Below the pieces are notes generated by a model. The model was given only the letters and a program-made list of their open reading frames with translations. It had not been told where the DNA came from and ran no database searches. DNA of 64,000 nt from Actinophytocola sp035995025. Its GTDB lineage: Bacteria > Actinomycetota > Actinomycetes > Mycobacteriales > Pseudonocardiaceae. Position 1 is the first letter of the stretch, and the number at the start of each line of letters is the position of its first letter. Shown here piece after piece: positions 16,358 to 25,650 of the stretch. The stretch is taken from contig DASYKY010000124.1 in NCBI GenBank assembly GCA_035995025.1, forward strand, positions 1 through 64,000, in the 5' to 3' direction. The position numbers and the translations under genes are program-made.

Positions 16358-17716
16358 GTGCCAGACGAGTCGCGCCCTGCCTTCGTACCTGAGTGGTCCA
16401 CCTGCAAGGCCAAGGGGTGTATCGGGGCCGTCGTCCGTGACCGTGCCTGCCTGGCACATCTCGGTGACAAGCTGGACGACTATCTCCGCGGGCTACGCCC
16501 GGGTGACGACGTCGACGCCCGGGGCGCCGTGATCAGCGGACGCCTTGTCAGACTGTTGCTGGGAGCGGCCGCGCAGGACGGGCTCGTGCGCGGCGAGGAC
16601 GGCTTCGTGCGTGGTGCGGTCCGGTTCGAGCACGCCGAGATCATCGGCGATGTCTTCATCGACAACTTCGTGTTCGGTGGGCACACGTCGTTCGAGCACG
16701 CCCGGTTCGGCGGGCAGGCGCGCTTTGCGACGGTGGAGTTCCGAGAGATGGCCTTCTTCACGGACGCGACCTTTGCCGGCACGGTGCGCTTCGACGATGT
16801 CCGGGCCGACGCGCTCCAGTTGGTCAACGCGCGGTTCGAGAAGCGGGCCTGGATCGGCCCGCTGACGGCGAAGGCGGTCAACCTGGCCGGGGTGCGTTGC
16901 GCCGCGATGATGGAGGTGGACGTGCGGGTCAGGGCGCTGACCTGCACGCTCGCGCGGTTCGAGGAGGGCGTCCTCGTCCGGGCCGACGGTGGTGCGGTCT
17001 CCGCCGAGCAGGCCAGGTTCGGCGCACCGTCACTGATCGCCGGTTCCGGTGAGCTACCGCGGTTGCGCTCGCTCCGGGCTACCGACGTCAGCAACCTCGA
17101 GGTGGCCGATGTCGACCTGCGGTGGTGCGAGTTCGCGGGAGCCCATCGGCTCGACCAGCTTCGGCTCGCGGGGCGCTGCCCGTTTGGCCGCCCGCCCCGC
17201 GGCTGGCGGACCCGGCGGCGGACCATCGCCGAGGAGGCCGCCTGGCGCGAGTGGCCCACCGACCGGCCGGACAACTGGTCTCTCGAGTCGGTGGACCCGG
17301 AGCGGATGGCGAACGTGTACCGCTCCCTGCGGAAGGCGTTCGAGGACAGCAAGAACGAGCCGGGCGCTGGCGACTTCTACTACGGCGAGATGGAGATGCG
17401 GCGCCACTCCGCCGAGACGCCGCGTGCGGAGCGCTGGATCCTCGCCGTGTACTGGCTGCTGTCCGGCTACGGGCAGCGCGCCGCGCGGGCGATCGCTGCG
17501 CTGGTCGTGGTCATCGCGGTCGTCGGGGTGCTGCTCGCCATGTGGGGGCAGCCGCCCGACGACGCGGTCCGGATCGCCGTGGGCGCCGTCGTGCTGCGCG
17601 AGCCGGGGGCGAAGCTGACCGAGGCCGGCCAGTGGACCGTCATGGTCGCGCGGGTGCTTGGACCAGTGCTGCTCGCGATGGCCGTGCTGGCGGTGCGGGC
17701 CCGGGTCAAGCGGTAG
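16358..17716 (+). CDS. Pentapeptide-repeat membrane protein
   Basis: GTG 16358 starts 452 residues. A short Cys-containing N-terminal motif (CKAKGCIGAVVRDRACLAHL) may bind metal. From ~85 to ~270 the chain has the right-handed beta-helix pattern of pentapeptide-like repeats, with Phe at five-residue steps (ARFGGQARFATVEFREMAFF, ATFAGTVRFDDV). After MANVYRSLRKAFEDSKNEPGA come two transmembrane helices (YWLLSGYGQ and IAALVVVIAVVGVLLAMW; VARVLGPVLLAMAVLAV). This architecture occurs in actinobacteria with unknown function. Its stop (17714-17716) directly abuts the fumC stop. Confidence 0.85.
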   Translation: MPDESRPAFVPEWSTCKAKGCIGAVVRDRACLAHLGDKLDDYLRGLRPGDDVDARGAVISGRLVRLLLGAAAQDGLVRGEDGFVRGAVRFEHAEIIGDVFIDNFVFGGHTSFEHARFGGQARFATVEFREMAFFTDATFAGTVRFDDVRADALQLVNARFEKRAWIGPLTAKAVNLAGVRCAAMMEVDVRVRALTCTLARFEEGVLVRADGGAVSAEQARFGAPSLIAGSGELPRLRSLRATDVSNLEVADVDLRWCEFAGAHRLDQLRLAGRCPFGRPPRGWRTRRRTIAEEAAWREWPTDRPDNWSLESVDPERMANVYRSLRKAFEDSKNEPGAGDFYYGEMEMRRHSAETPRAERWILAVYWLLSGYGQRAARAIAALVVVIAVVGVLLAMWGQPPDDAVRIAVGAVVLREPGAKLTEAGQWTVMVARVLGPVLLAMAVLAVRARVKR

Positions 17717-19132
<1,416 letters not shown>

Positions 19133-19191
19133 GGTGAGCCGCGCCCGGGTAACTTGTGGTGGTGCTGGCCACTCTCCACTAGGTAGGTGTG

Positions 19192-20187
19192 ATGAGCGTT
19201 CCCGACACGGAGACTCCGTCCGAAGTCGACCTGCTGATCGTCGGTGCCGGGCCGACGGGCTTGTTCGCCGCGTACTACGCGGGGTTCCGCGAGCTGTCCA
19301 CCGCCGTGGTGGACTCGCTGCCGGAGGCCGGCGGGCAGGTCACGGCGATGTATCCAGAGAAGAAGATCTTCGACGTGGCGGGCTTTCCCGTGGTGCTGGG
19401 CCGGGACCTGGTCGCGTCGCTGGTCGAGCAGGCGAACCAGTTCAAGCCGACCTACCTGCTGGGCCGCCGCGCCCGCACGGTGTCCGAAGTGGACGGCAAG
19501 CTCGAGGTCGGCCTGGATGGCGGGCAGGTCGTGCGGACCGGCGCGATCCTGATCACCGCGGGGATGGGCGAGTTCACCCCGCGCCCGCTGCCGGCGGGCG
19601 ACGGCTGGCTGGGCCGCGGCGTGGTGAACTTCGTGCCGGAGCTGGCCGCGCTGCGCGACCAGGACGTCGTGATCGTCGGCGGCGGCGACTCGGCGTTCGA
19701 CTGGGCGCTGTCGCTGCACCCGCTCGCGCGCAGCGTCACGCTGGTGCACCGGCGCAACAAGTTCCGTGCGTTCGCCGCGACCGTGCGGCAGGTGCGTGAG
19801 CTGGGCGTGCCGATCATCACCGACGCCCAGGTGGTGGAGCTGCGCGGCGCCGACCGGCTGGCGGAGGTCGAGCTGGACGTGAAGGACGAGGCCGAGCCGG
19901 TCGTGCTGCCGGCGCAGACGGTGGTGGCGGCGCTGGGCTTCACGGCGGACCTGGGCCCGATCGAGTCGTGGGGCCTGGAGATCACGCGCCGCGCGGTGGC
20001 CGTGGACACGACGATGCGCACGGCGCGGGAGAACATCTACGCGGCGGGCGACATCGCGGCGTACCCGGGCAAGGTGAAGCTGATCGCGACGGGCTTCGGC
20101 GAGGCGGCGACGGCGGTGAACAACATCGCGGTGGCGCTGGACCCGGACGCGCACCTGTTCCCGGGGCACTCGAGCGACGTGAGCTAG
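19192..20187 (+). CDS. Ferredoxin/flavodoxin-NADP+ reductase, thioredoxin-reductase-like type
   Basis: This 331-residue flavoprotein has the FAD dinucleotide motif LLIVGAGPTGLFAAYYAG at the N-terminus and an NADP motif VVIVGGGDSAFDWALSL in the middle (near residue 160). ENIYAAGDIAAYPGKVKLIATG, the second FAD contact, is near the end. It lacks the CxxC redox pair of thioredoxin reductase, which identifies the YumC-type ferredoxin-NADP+ reductase branch. The enzyme passes electrons between NADPH and ferredoxin. ATG 19192 (after GTG 19189) has AGGTAGG upstream. Confidence 0.88.
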   Translation: MSVPDTETPSEVDLLIVGAGPTGLFAAYYAGFRELSTAVVDSLPEAGGQVTAMYPEKKIFDVAGFPVVLGRDLVASLVEQANQFKPTYLLGRRARTVSEVDGKLEVGLDGGQVVRTGAILITAGMGEFTPRPLPAGDGWLGRGVVNFVPELAALRDQDVVIVGGGDSAFDWALSLHPLARSVTLVHRRNKFRAFAATVRQVRELGVPIITDAQVVELRGADRLAEVELDVKDEAEPVVLPAQTVVAALGFTADLGPIESWGLEITRRAVAVDTTMRTARENIYAAGDIAAYPGKVKLIATGFGEAATAVNNIAVALDPDAHLFPGHSSDVS

Positions 20188-20648
20188 CGGCGGAGTTCTC
20201 CGGCGTCCTCGCCGCAGCGGAATCCGACGCGCTCGAGCAGCCGCCTGGAGGCTTCGTTGGGCGGGTCGAACTCGGCGATCACCGTGCGCACGCCCTCTTG
20301 AAAGACCCGGTCGAGCACGCACCGGACGGCCTCGGTGGCATAGCCCTGGCCTTGGTACGCGCGGGCGAGCGTGAATCCCAGCTCGGCGCGGTCGCCGTGC
20401 CGGTTGACGGCGACGTCCCCGATGAGCGCTCGCGTGGTGCGGAGCTCGAGGGCGTACTGGAACCAGCCAGCCGCACGTTCGTCGGCAACGGCGAACTCCG
20501 CGACGAGCCGCTGCGCGTCGGCGGCGGGAAAGGGCGCGTCCCAGGACTGATAGCGAGCGACCTCGGGATCGGACCGATAAGCGGTGAAGACGTCGACATC
20601 GGCAAGCCGAAACCGCCTGATCAACAACCGCCCGGTCCGCGCGAACAC
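20184..20648 (-). CDS. GNAT-family N-acetyltransferase
   Basis: The RimJ/RimL-type fold is clear: RLLIRRFRLADVDVFTAYRSDPEVARYQSW, then the acetyl-CoA site LARAYQGQGYATEAV and a final NEASRRLLERVGFR. I chose GTG 20648 (VFARTG), 154 residues; GTG 20654 is an alternative, and starts further upstream add a tail unlike the family. Its TAG and the TAG of the convergent reductase share the same CTAG bases. Substrate unknown. Confidence 0.88.
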   Translation of the reverse strand: MFARTGRLLIRRFRLADVDVFTAYRSDPEVARYQSWDAPFPAADAQRLVAEFAVADERAAGWFQYALELRTTRALIGDVAVNRHGDRAELGFTLARAYQGQGYATEAVRCVLDRVFQEGVRTVIAEFDPPNEASRRLLERVGFRCGEDAGELRR

Positions 20649-20690
20649 CTCACCCACCGCGCGCACGCGCGTGCAGAACACAGGAAACGC

Positions 20691-20802
20691 AGACCCCCAC
20701 CCTGTCCCGGGGGCGTCCCTCGATGCCAGTCTACCGGCCACCCCTGACAAAAAGGCTGGTCAGCCGCGAGCTGTGGACAACTCGCGCGGTTGTGGACAAC
20801 TC
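20691..20802. repeat. Dispersed repeat, copy 1, with two DnaA-box sequences
   Basis: This ~110-bp element is shared with 28965-29074. Common parts are a CCCCCACCCTNTCCCGGGGG-type hairpin, CCAGTCTACCGG, an AAAGGC-TGGTC stretch and two TGTGGACAA copies (20772-20780, 20791-20799), which match the actinobacterial DnaA box TTGTCCACA in reverse. It lies between two minus-strand genes and supplies the last ~30 codons and TAG of the upstream L,D-transpeptidase frame. Confidence 0.7.
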
Positions 20803-21319
20803 GGGGGTGGCGCGATCGCGCCACGGCACCACCTGCACGACCTCACCTGGTCGCAGGCGGTTGAAGAACACGCGCGCCAACGCCATCGGCAGGTGGACGC
20901 AGCCGTGGGACGCGGTTCGCACGTCGTCGCCGTGGAAGGCGATGCCGCCGGGGGCGAAGAACACCGAGTACGGCATCGGCGTGCCGTAGACGCTGCTCGT
21001 GTTGTCCCGGTCCCTCCACGACACCGTGAACCTGCCCGTCGGCGTCGGGCTCGCGGGGGTGCCGTGCGCGATCGGGACCGGGCCGTAGTCCGGCACGCCC
21101 CGGCGCAGCAGCCACGCCCGATTCGCGGACAGGCTCACACAGGCCCGCGCGATCGGCGCGCACGGCGGGGGCGGCGGTGCGGCCGTGACGACCAGCGGCG
21201 CGGCGGCGGACGGTGCGGACGGGACAATCAACGGGACGGGCGGCGCGGACGGGCCAGGCGACGCGGAGCACCCGGCCGTCAGGGCGAGCAGTCCCGGCGA
21301 GCACGGCGAGCCGTCTCAT
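20731..21319 (-). CDS. L,D-transpeptidase (YkuD) lipoprotein, signal peptide broken by a frameshift
   Basis: The YkuD domain is intact, with IAFHGDDVRTASHGCVHLP holding the catalytic His/Ser-His-Gly-Cys-Val. Its frame also contains the second half of a lipoprotein signal (LLALTAGCSASPGPSAPP), but has no start codon before it and meets a TGA upstream. The ATG at 21319 opens the first half (MRRLAVLAG) in a neighbouring frame. Removing one G from the GGG at 21293-21295 joins them into MRRLAVLAGLLALTAGC. Without this, translation could only begin at TTG 21231, after the lipobox, giving a cytoplasmic protein. The enzyme family makes 3-3 peptidoglycan cross-links. It sits 15 bases after an intact paralogue. 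The C-terminal tail comes from the repeat at 20691-20802. Confidence 0.75.
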
Positions 21320-21334
21320 CGAAGGCGCCGACGG

Positions 21335-21922
21335 CTACGGCACGACCTGCACGACGTCACCCACCGCGAGACCGTCGAAGAACGACTGCGCCGCCGAGTT
21401 CGACAGGTGCACGCAGCCGTGCGACAGCGCGCTCAGGCTGCCCTCGTGGAACGCGATGCCGCCGTTGAAGAACACCGAGTACGGCATCGGCGCGTCGTCG
21501 AACTCGTGGCTGAGGTGGTCGATGTCCTTGAACTGCACGTGGAACGAGCCGGGCGGGGTCTCGTGGCCCGGGCGGCCGTGCGTGATCGGTACCGGGCCGA
21601 GCGCCACCTTGCCGCCGGCGAGCAGCCACGCCTGGTTCGCCGACAGGTCGACGCACGCGTCGGCGCCCGCGCCGCACGGCACGCCCTTCGGCGGCGGTGG
21701 GGGCGGCGGCGCCTTCTTCACGATCGTCGCGTTCGCCTCGACCACGTCGGGCAGCTTCGCCAGTGTCGTCGGACCGGGCTTCGCCGGGAGGGACGTGACC
21801 GGCGCGGTGCTGGTCGGGGCCGGTTTGGCCGGCAGCTGGGTCCGCGAAGCCTCGTCGTTCGTGCCGCACGCGGCGAGCACGCCCGCGCCCACGACGGCCA
21901 GTACGACGATCAACAGGCGCAT
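21335..21922 (-). CDS. L,D-transpeptidase (YkuD) lipoprotein
   Basis: This 195-residue protein begins with a lipoprotein signal ending LAAC (Cys near residue 19). A Pro/Thr/Ala-rich linker with PPPPPPP follows, then a YkuD domain from ~85. The catalytic motif IAFHEGSLSALSHGCVHLS includes the essential Cys. The domain ends at VVQVVP, exactly at the stop. Such enzymes form mDap-mDap cross-links and give tolerance to beta-lactams; small extracytoplasmic versions like this one lack the Ig-like domain of mycobacterial LdtMt2. It is the first gene of a two-gene tandem. Confidence 0.9.
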   Translation of the reverse strand: MRLLIVVLAVVGAGVLAACGTNDEASRTQLPAKPAPTSTAPVTSLPAKPGPTTLAKLPDVVEANATIVKKAPPPPPPPKGVPCGAGADACVDLSANQAWLLAGGKVALGPVPITHGRPGHETPPGSFHVQFKDIDHLSHEFDDAPMPYSVFFNGGIAFHEGSLSALSHGCVHLSNSAAQSFFDGLAVGDVVQVVP

Positions 21923-21963
21923 GCCCGGTCATCGGGCCCCGCGCGCAAACCGTTACAGAAAGC

Positions 21964-22007
21964 CGAAGGCCGCATGCGGGACGACGAAGTCCCACATGCG
22001 GCCTTCG
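21964..22007 (-). terminator. Extended hairpin after the serine protease gene
   Basis: CGAAGGCCGCATG (21964-21976) pairs with CATGCGGCCTTCG (21995-22007), and an inner GGGAC/GTCCC stem closes the loop. It starts about 10 bases past the protease stop at 22018. Confidence 0.85.
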
Positions 22008-22017
22008 AGTTGGATCG

Positions 22018-22800
22018 TCAGGCCCCGGTTGTCTGAGCGATCCAGTCGGCGTAAGCCGTGGCGTTGGTGTAGATCGACGGTCCCGTCGCGCACGTCGAGT
22101 CACCATTGCCGCTTCGGCTCGTCACGCCGATCAGCTGGAAATTGCCGGCGTCGCCAACGATCTGCGGGCCGCCCGAGTCGCCGTAGCAGGCACCCGCGTT
22201 CCCGTTCGGGTTGCTGGTGCACAGCTCGACCGAGCCGTCGATGTCGGTGCACGAACCGGCGTCAAGCACGTCGACGTCCAGCTGCTGCAGCATGTCCGGC
22301 GCGCCACAGCCACCGGGCTCCGGGCAGGTCTGGCCCCAGCCGAGCAGGCGGGACTTGGTGCCCGCCGGCGCCTCGGCCGCCAGCTGGATCGGCGCCGACG
22401 TCGCGGGGGCCGCGAGCTTCACGAGCGCGATGTCGTTACCCGGCGACTGGCCGTCGTAGCCCGGGTTCACCGTGATCTCGGCGGCCTGCGCTTCCTCGCC
22501 GCCCTCCGCCCATTTGTTGGTGCCGATGCGCATCGCCACGGCGCTCGGGTCCTGACCCTGCACGCAGTGCGCGGCGGTGACGACCCACTCGGCGTTGATC
22601 AGCGAGCCACCACAGAAGTGCTGCCCGCCGTCCTGCAACGACACCATGAACGAGTACTCCTGGTCGGCGTCCCCGCCGCCCACGATCTTCGGTGTGACCC
22701 CGCCCTCGTTGTCCGCGAACGCGGACGGCACCATCACGGCGGCCGCCGCAGCGGTCACCACGCCGGCGAGAAGGCCCACGACCAGAGAACGCTTTCGCAT
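22018..22800 (-). CDS. Secreted trypsin-like serine protease
   Basis: The 260-residue preproprotein has a signal peptide (KRSLVVGLLAGVVTAAAAAV, cleavage after AFA near residue 29) and a short propeptide. Mature chymotrypsin-fold S1 peptidase begins at IVGG (residues ~39-42). The catalytic triad is seen in VTAAHC (His), NDIALVKL (Asp) and GDSGGP (Ser), and six cysteines can form the usual disulphides. A Gly-rich SGNGDS end resembles Streptomyces trypsins. The residue at the base of the S1 pocket should be checked for Asp; CYGDSGGP lies in the expected place. It is a stand-alone gene with terminators on both sides. Confidence 0.94.
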   Translation of the reverse strand: MRKRSLVVGLLAGVVTAAAAAVMVPSAFADNEGGVTPKIVGGGDADQEYSFMVSLQDGGQHFCGGSLINAEWVVTAAHCVQGQDPSAVAMRIGTNKWAEGGEEAQAAEITVNPGYDGQSPGNDIALVKLAAPATSAPIQLAAEAPAGTKSRLLGWGQTCPEPGGCGAPDMLQQLDVDVLDAGSCTDIDGSVELCTSNPNGNAGACYGDSGGPQIVGDAGNFQLIGVTSRSGNGDSTCATGPSIYTNATAYADWIAQTTGA

Positions 22801-22892
22801 GTTCTCTCTCCTTCCGTGCCCATGCCCTGGCTGGGCATAGTTGCGGAAGGTAGTTGCCCGTCACGAATGTGTGACACCCGCAAAAGTAGGAA

Positions 22893-22917
22893 CCGGAACC
22901 GACGATCGTCGGTCCGG
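22893..22917 (-). terminator. Palindrome after glpX
   Basis: ACCGACGATCGTCGGT flanked by CCGG and CCGG forms a long dyad 12 bases past the glpX stop (22930). It most likely ends the glpX transcript. Its position upstream of the protease start means it could also be an operator. Confidence 0.6.
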
Positions 22918-22929
22918 AGCAAGGTCGGC

Positions 22930-23988
22930 TCACGGGAGCGGCGGTAGCGGCTTCTCCTCGATGGCCTTCTCGATCCGGTCGAAGTCGACCGTCGAGTACT
23001 GCCGGAGCTTGGTCAGCCGGTGGAAGCCGTCGATCATCCGCACGGTGCCGGACTTCGAGCGCATCACGATCGACTGCGTCGTGCAGCCGCCGCTGTGATA
23101 CTGGACGCCACGCAGCAGGCTGCCCGCGGTGATGCCGGTGGCGCAGAAGAACGCGTTATCGCCCCTGACCAGGTCATCGGTCAGCAGCACGCGGTCCAGG
23201 TCGTGTCCCGCGCCGATCGCCTTCTCGCGCTCGGCGTCGTCCTTCGGCCACAGCCTGGCCTGCAGCACGCCGCCCATGCACTTGAGCGCACACGCCGCGA
23301 TGATCCCTTCCGGGGTGCCGCCGATGCCGACCAGCATGTCGACGCCGGTGTTCGGCCGGGCGGCGGAGATCGCGCCGGCCACGTCGCCGTCGGTGATGAA
23401 CTGGATCCGCGCGCCCGCCTCGCGGACGTCGCGGACGAGGTCGGCGTGCCGTGCCCGGTCGAGAATGCAGACAGTGACGTCGGACACGTCCGAGTGCTTC
23501 GCGCGGGCCACCCGCCGGATGTTCTCGGCGACCGGCGCGGTGATGTCGACGACGTCCGCCGCCTCCGGGCCGACCGCCAGCTTCTCCATGTAGAACACCG
23601 CGGACGGGTCGAACATCGCGCCCCGCTCGGTGGCCGCGAGCACTGCGATGGCGTTGGGCATTCCCTTTGCCATCAACGTGGTCCCGTCGATCGGGTCGAC
23701 CGCGACGTCGCACTCCGGCCCGTCGCCGTCGCCGACCTCCTCGCCGTTGAACAGCATCGGCGCCTCGTCCTTCTCGCCCTCGCCGATGACGACGACGCCG
23801 CGCATCGAGACGGTGCCGATCAGCTTGCGCATGGCGTCCACGGCAGCGCCGTCGCCGCCGTTCTTGTCACCGCGGCCGACCCACCGGCCCGCCGCCATCG
23901 CCGCCGCCTCGGTCACCCGGACCAGCTCCAGCGCCAGGTTGCGATCGGGTGCCTCGCGTTGTTGCGAGTTGTTCGCCTGGTCTGTCAT
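22930..23988 (-). CDS. glpX: Class II fructose-1,6-bisphosphatase
   Basis: The 352-residue product starts at ATG 23988 (GGGAGG upstream). The metal/substrate motifs of GlpX are present: RGDKNGGDGAAVDAMR, VIGEGEKDEAPML and VDPIDGTTLMAKG in the first 130 residues, with VGIGGTPEGIIAACA later. It makes fructose 6-phosphate in gluconeogenesis. In actinobacteria GlpX is the main or only FBPase. The upstream minus-strand frame is a shadow of the divergent DUF4245 gene, with which it shares the promoter region, as in mycobacteria. Confidence 0.96.
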   Translation of the reverse strand: MTDQANNSQQREAPDRNLALELVRVTEAAAMAAGRWVGRGDKNGGDGAAVDAMRKLIGTVSMRGVVVIGEGEKDEAPMLFNGEEVGDGDGPECDVAVDPIDGTTLMAKGMPNAIAVLAATERGAMFDPSAVFYMEKLAVGPEAADVVDITAPVAENIRRVARAKHSDVSDVTVCILDRARHADLVRDVREAGARIQFITDGDVAGAISAARPNTGVDMLVGIGGTPEGIIAACALKCMGGVLQARLWPKDDAEREKAIGAGHDLDRVLLTDDLVRGDNAFFCATGITAGSLLRGVQYHSGGCTTQSIVMRSKSGTVRMIDGFHRLTKLRQYSTVDFDRIEKAIEEKPLPPLP

Positions 23989-24103
23989 GGCGCCTCCCGA
24001 TGTAGCCCCGCACGTCCACCCGCGAAAAGACCTCCCGATCCTGCCAGATCCGCCGACCCCGGGACGAGTGAGAGCGATCTCGCACGCCTGCGAGGATGGC
24101 GGT

Positions 24104-24691
24104 GTGACGGACAGCGAGCGGCCACCCGGGCGAGCCGGGCTCGGCATGCGCGACATGGTCGGGGCCATGATCGTGCTGCTGGTGATCGTCGGCGTGGTGG
24201 CCGCGGTGACGCGCGGTTGCTCGTTCGACCCCGGCGGCCCGGCCACCGACCGCGACGCGGCGCCGACCGTCGACGTGTCGGCGAAGCTGCGGGAGGCGTC
24301 GTCGTCGGTCTCCTTCCCGGTGCGCCGGCCGGTGGTGCCGTCGTCGTGGCACGCGAACTCGTCGTCGACGTCGGGCATCGGCACCGGGTCGGCCGCGAAC
24401 GTCGTGGTCCGGGTCGGCTGGCTGACGCCGGCGGGGCGGTACGTGCAGGTCAGCCAGTCCGGCGGGAACGTCGCCGACGTGCTCGCGGAGGAGACCTGGT
24501 CCGAGCCCGTGCGGACCGGGTCGGTCACGGTGTCCGCTATGTCGTGGGCCACGTACCCGTCCCGGCGCGACGAGGTCGCGTGGGCTGCCGAGCTGGACGG
24601 TGTGGTCGTGGCCATCACCGGCAACGGCACCGAGCAGGAGTTCCGCCAGGCCGCCGACGCCGTGGTCGACGCGAAGCCGCTTGCCAAGTAG
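24104..24691 (+). CDS. DUF4245 membrane-anchored protein
   Basis: GTG 24104 starts 195 residues. One transmembrane helix (GAMIVLLVIVGVVAAVT) near residue 20 is followed by an extracytoplasmic domain with the family features VSFPVRRPVVPSSWHANSS and VRVGWLTPAGRYVQVSQSG. A hydrophobic ITGNGTEQEFRQAADAVV end completes it. DUF4245 proteins nearly always lie opposite glpX in actinobacteria (Rv1100 in M. tuberculosis), which supports the call; their function is not known. Confidence 0.9.
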   Translation: MTDSERPPGRAGLGMRDMVGAMIVLLVIVGVVAAVTRGCSFDPGGPATDRDAAPTVDVSAKLREASSSVSFPVRRPVVPSSWHANSSSTSGIGTGSAANVVVRVGWLTPAGRYVQVSQSGGNVADVLAEETWSEPVRTGSVTVSAMSWATYPSRRDEVAWAAELDGVVVAITGNGTEQEFRQAADAVVDAKPLAK

Positions 24692-24694
24692 AGG

Positions 24695-25267
24695 TCAGGT
24701 CGCGCGCCAGCACCCCGCCACGTGGTCGTCGACCATGCCGGTCGCTTGCATCAGCGCGTAGGCCGTGGTCGGGCCGACGAACGCGAAGCCCTGCTTCTTC
24801 AGGGCCTTCGCCATCGCCGCGGACTCCGCCGTGGTGGCCGGGACGTCCGCCAGGGCCGCCGGGCGCGGCCGGGCCGCCGGGTCCGGCGCGAAGGACCACA
24901 GCAGCTCGTCCAGCGGCAGATCCAGGTCCGCGATCGCCCGGGCGTTGCGGATGGCCGCGTCGATCTTGGCCCGGTTGCGCACGATCGACGCGTCGGCCAT
25001 CAGGCGGGCCACGTCCGCGTCGCCGAACTCCGCGACCACCTTCGGCTCGAAGTCCGCGAACGCACGGCGGAAGCCCTCCCGCTTGCGCAGGATCGTCAGC
25101 CACGACAGGCCCGACTGGAACGCCTCGAGCGTCAGCCGCTCGTAGAGCGCCGCCTCTCCGTGCAGCGGCACGCCCCACTCGTCGTCGTGGTACGCCACGT
25201 AGTCCGGTGCCGAGTTGCCCCAGGGACATCTCAGCTTTCCGTCGGCGCCGGCCGTCGCGGCGCTCAC
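24695..25267 (-). CDS. tag: DNA-3-methyladenine glycosylase I
   Basis: The Tag signature is complete: RCPWGNSAPDYVAYHDDEWGVP at the N-terminus (zinc-binding Cys and base-stacking region), then QSGLSWLTILRKREGFRRAF with the catalytic-pocket Glu environment. The C-terminus holds the zinc ligands in the HVAGC segment. It excises 3-methyladenine from alkylated DNA. GTG 25267 overlaps the stop of the upstream gene by four bases (GTGA), indicating translational coupling. The order folP2-gpgS-DivIVA-like-tag is the same as Rv1207-Rv1210. Confidence 0.95.
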   Translation of the reverse strand: MSAATAGADGKLRCPWGNSAPDYVAYHDDEWGVPLHGEAALYERLTLEAFQSGLSWLTILRKREGFRRAFADFEPKVVAEFGDADVARLMADASIVRNRAKIDAAIRNARAIADLDLPLDELLWSFAPDPAARPRPAALADVPATTAESAAMAKALKKQGFAFVGPTTAYALMQATGMVDDHVAGCWRAT

Positions 25268-25617
25268 TCCCCGGCCTCCGCCTTCGCGTCGTGCCTGGCG
25301 TTGCCGTCGGCCTCGTCGTCCGCCGGCGCGAGACGCGTGCGCAGCTCCGCCACCTCGGTGCGTAACTCGTCCAGCTCCCCGCTGACGCGGCGCAGCACCC
25401 AGTCGACCTCGGACATCTTGTAGCCGCGTACGACCAGTTGGAAGCGCACCCCACGCACGTCGTCGGCGGTGATCCCCGACGCAGGCAGGCGCGTCGGCGA
25501 GGCCCCGGGCGGCAGCGCGGGCAGCTCCTCGCCCCGGCCGAACACGACCGAGGCGATCAGGAAAACCACGGCCGCCACGAGCACCATGACGACCAGGTAG
25601 ATCAAGGCGGTGGTCAC
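25264..25617 (-). CDS. Membrane protein with DivIVA-like motif
   Basis: The 117-residue protein has one N-terminal helix (ALIYLVVMVLVAAVVFLIASVV) and then the DivIVA N-domain-like sequence GITADDVRGVRFQLVVRGYKMSEVDWVL. A coiled-coil segment (RVSGELDELRTEVAELRTRL) and an acidic tail follow. Such proteins may sit at curved membrane or septa through the DivIVA motif; no experimental function is known to me. It corresponds in position to Rv1209 between gpgS and tagA. Confidence 0.88.
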   Translation of the reverse strand: MTTALIYLVVMVLVAAVVFLIASVVFGRGEELPALPPGASPTRLPASGITADDVRGVRFQLVVRGYKMSEVDWVLRRVSGELDELRTEVAELRTRLAPADDEADGNARHDAKAEAGE

Positions 25618-25650
25618 GACAGGATCGTGTCACACCCCACCGACAGTCTC

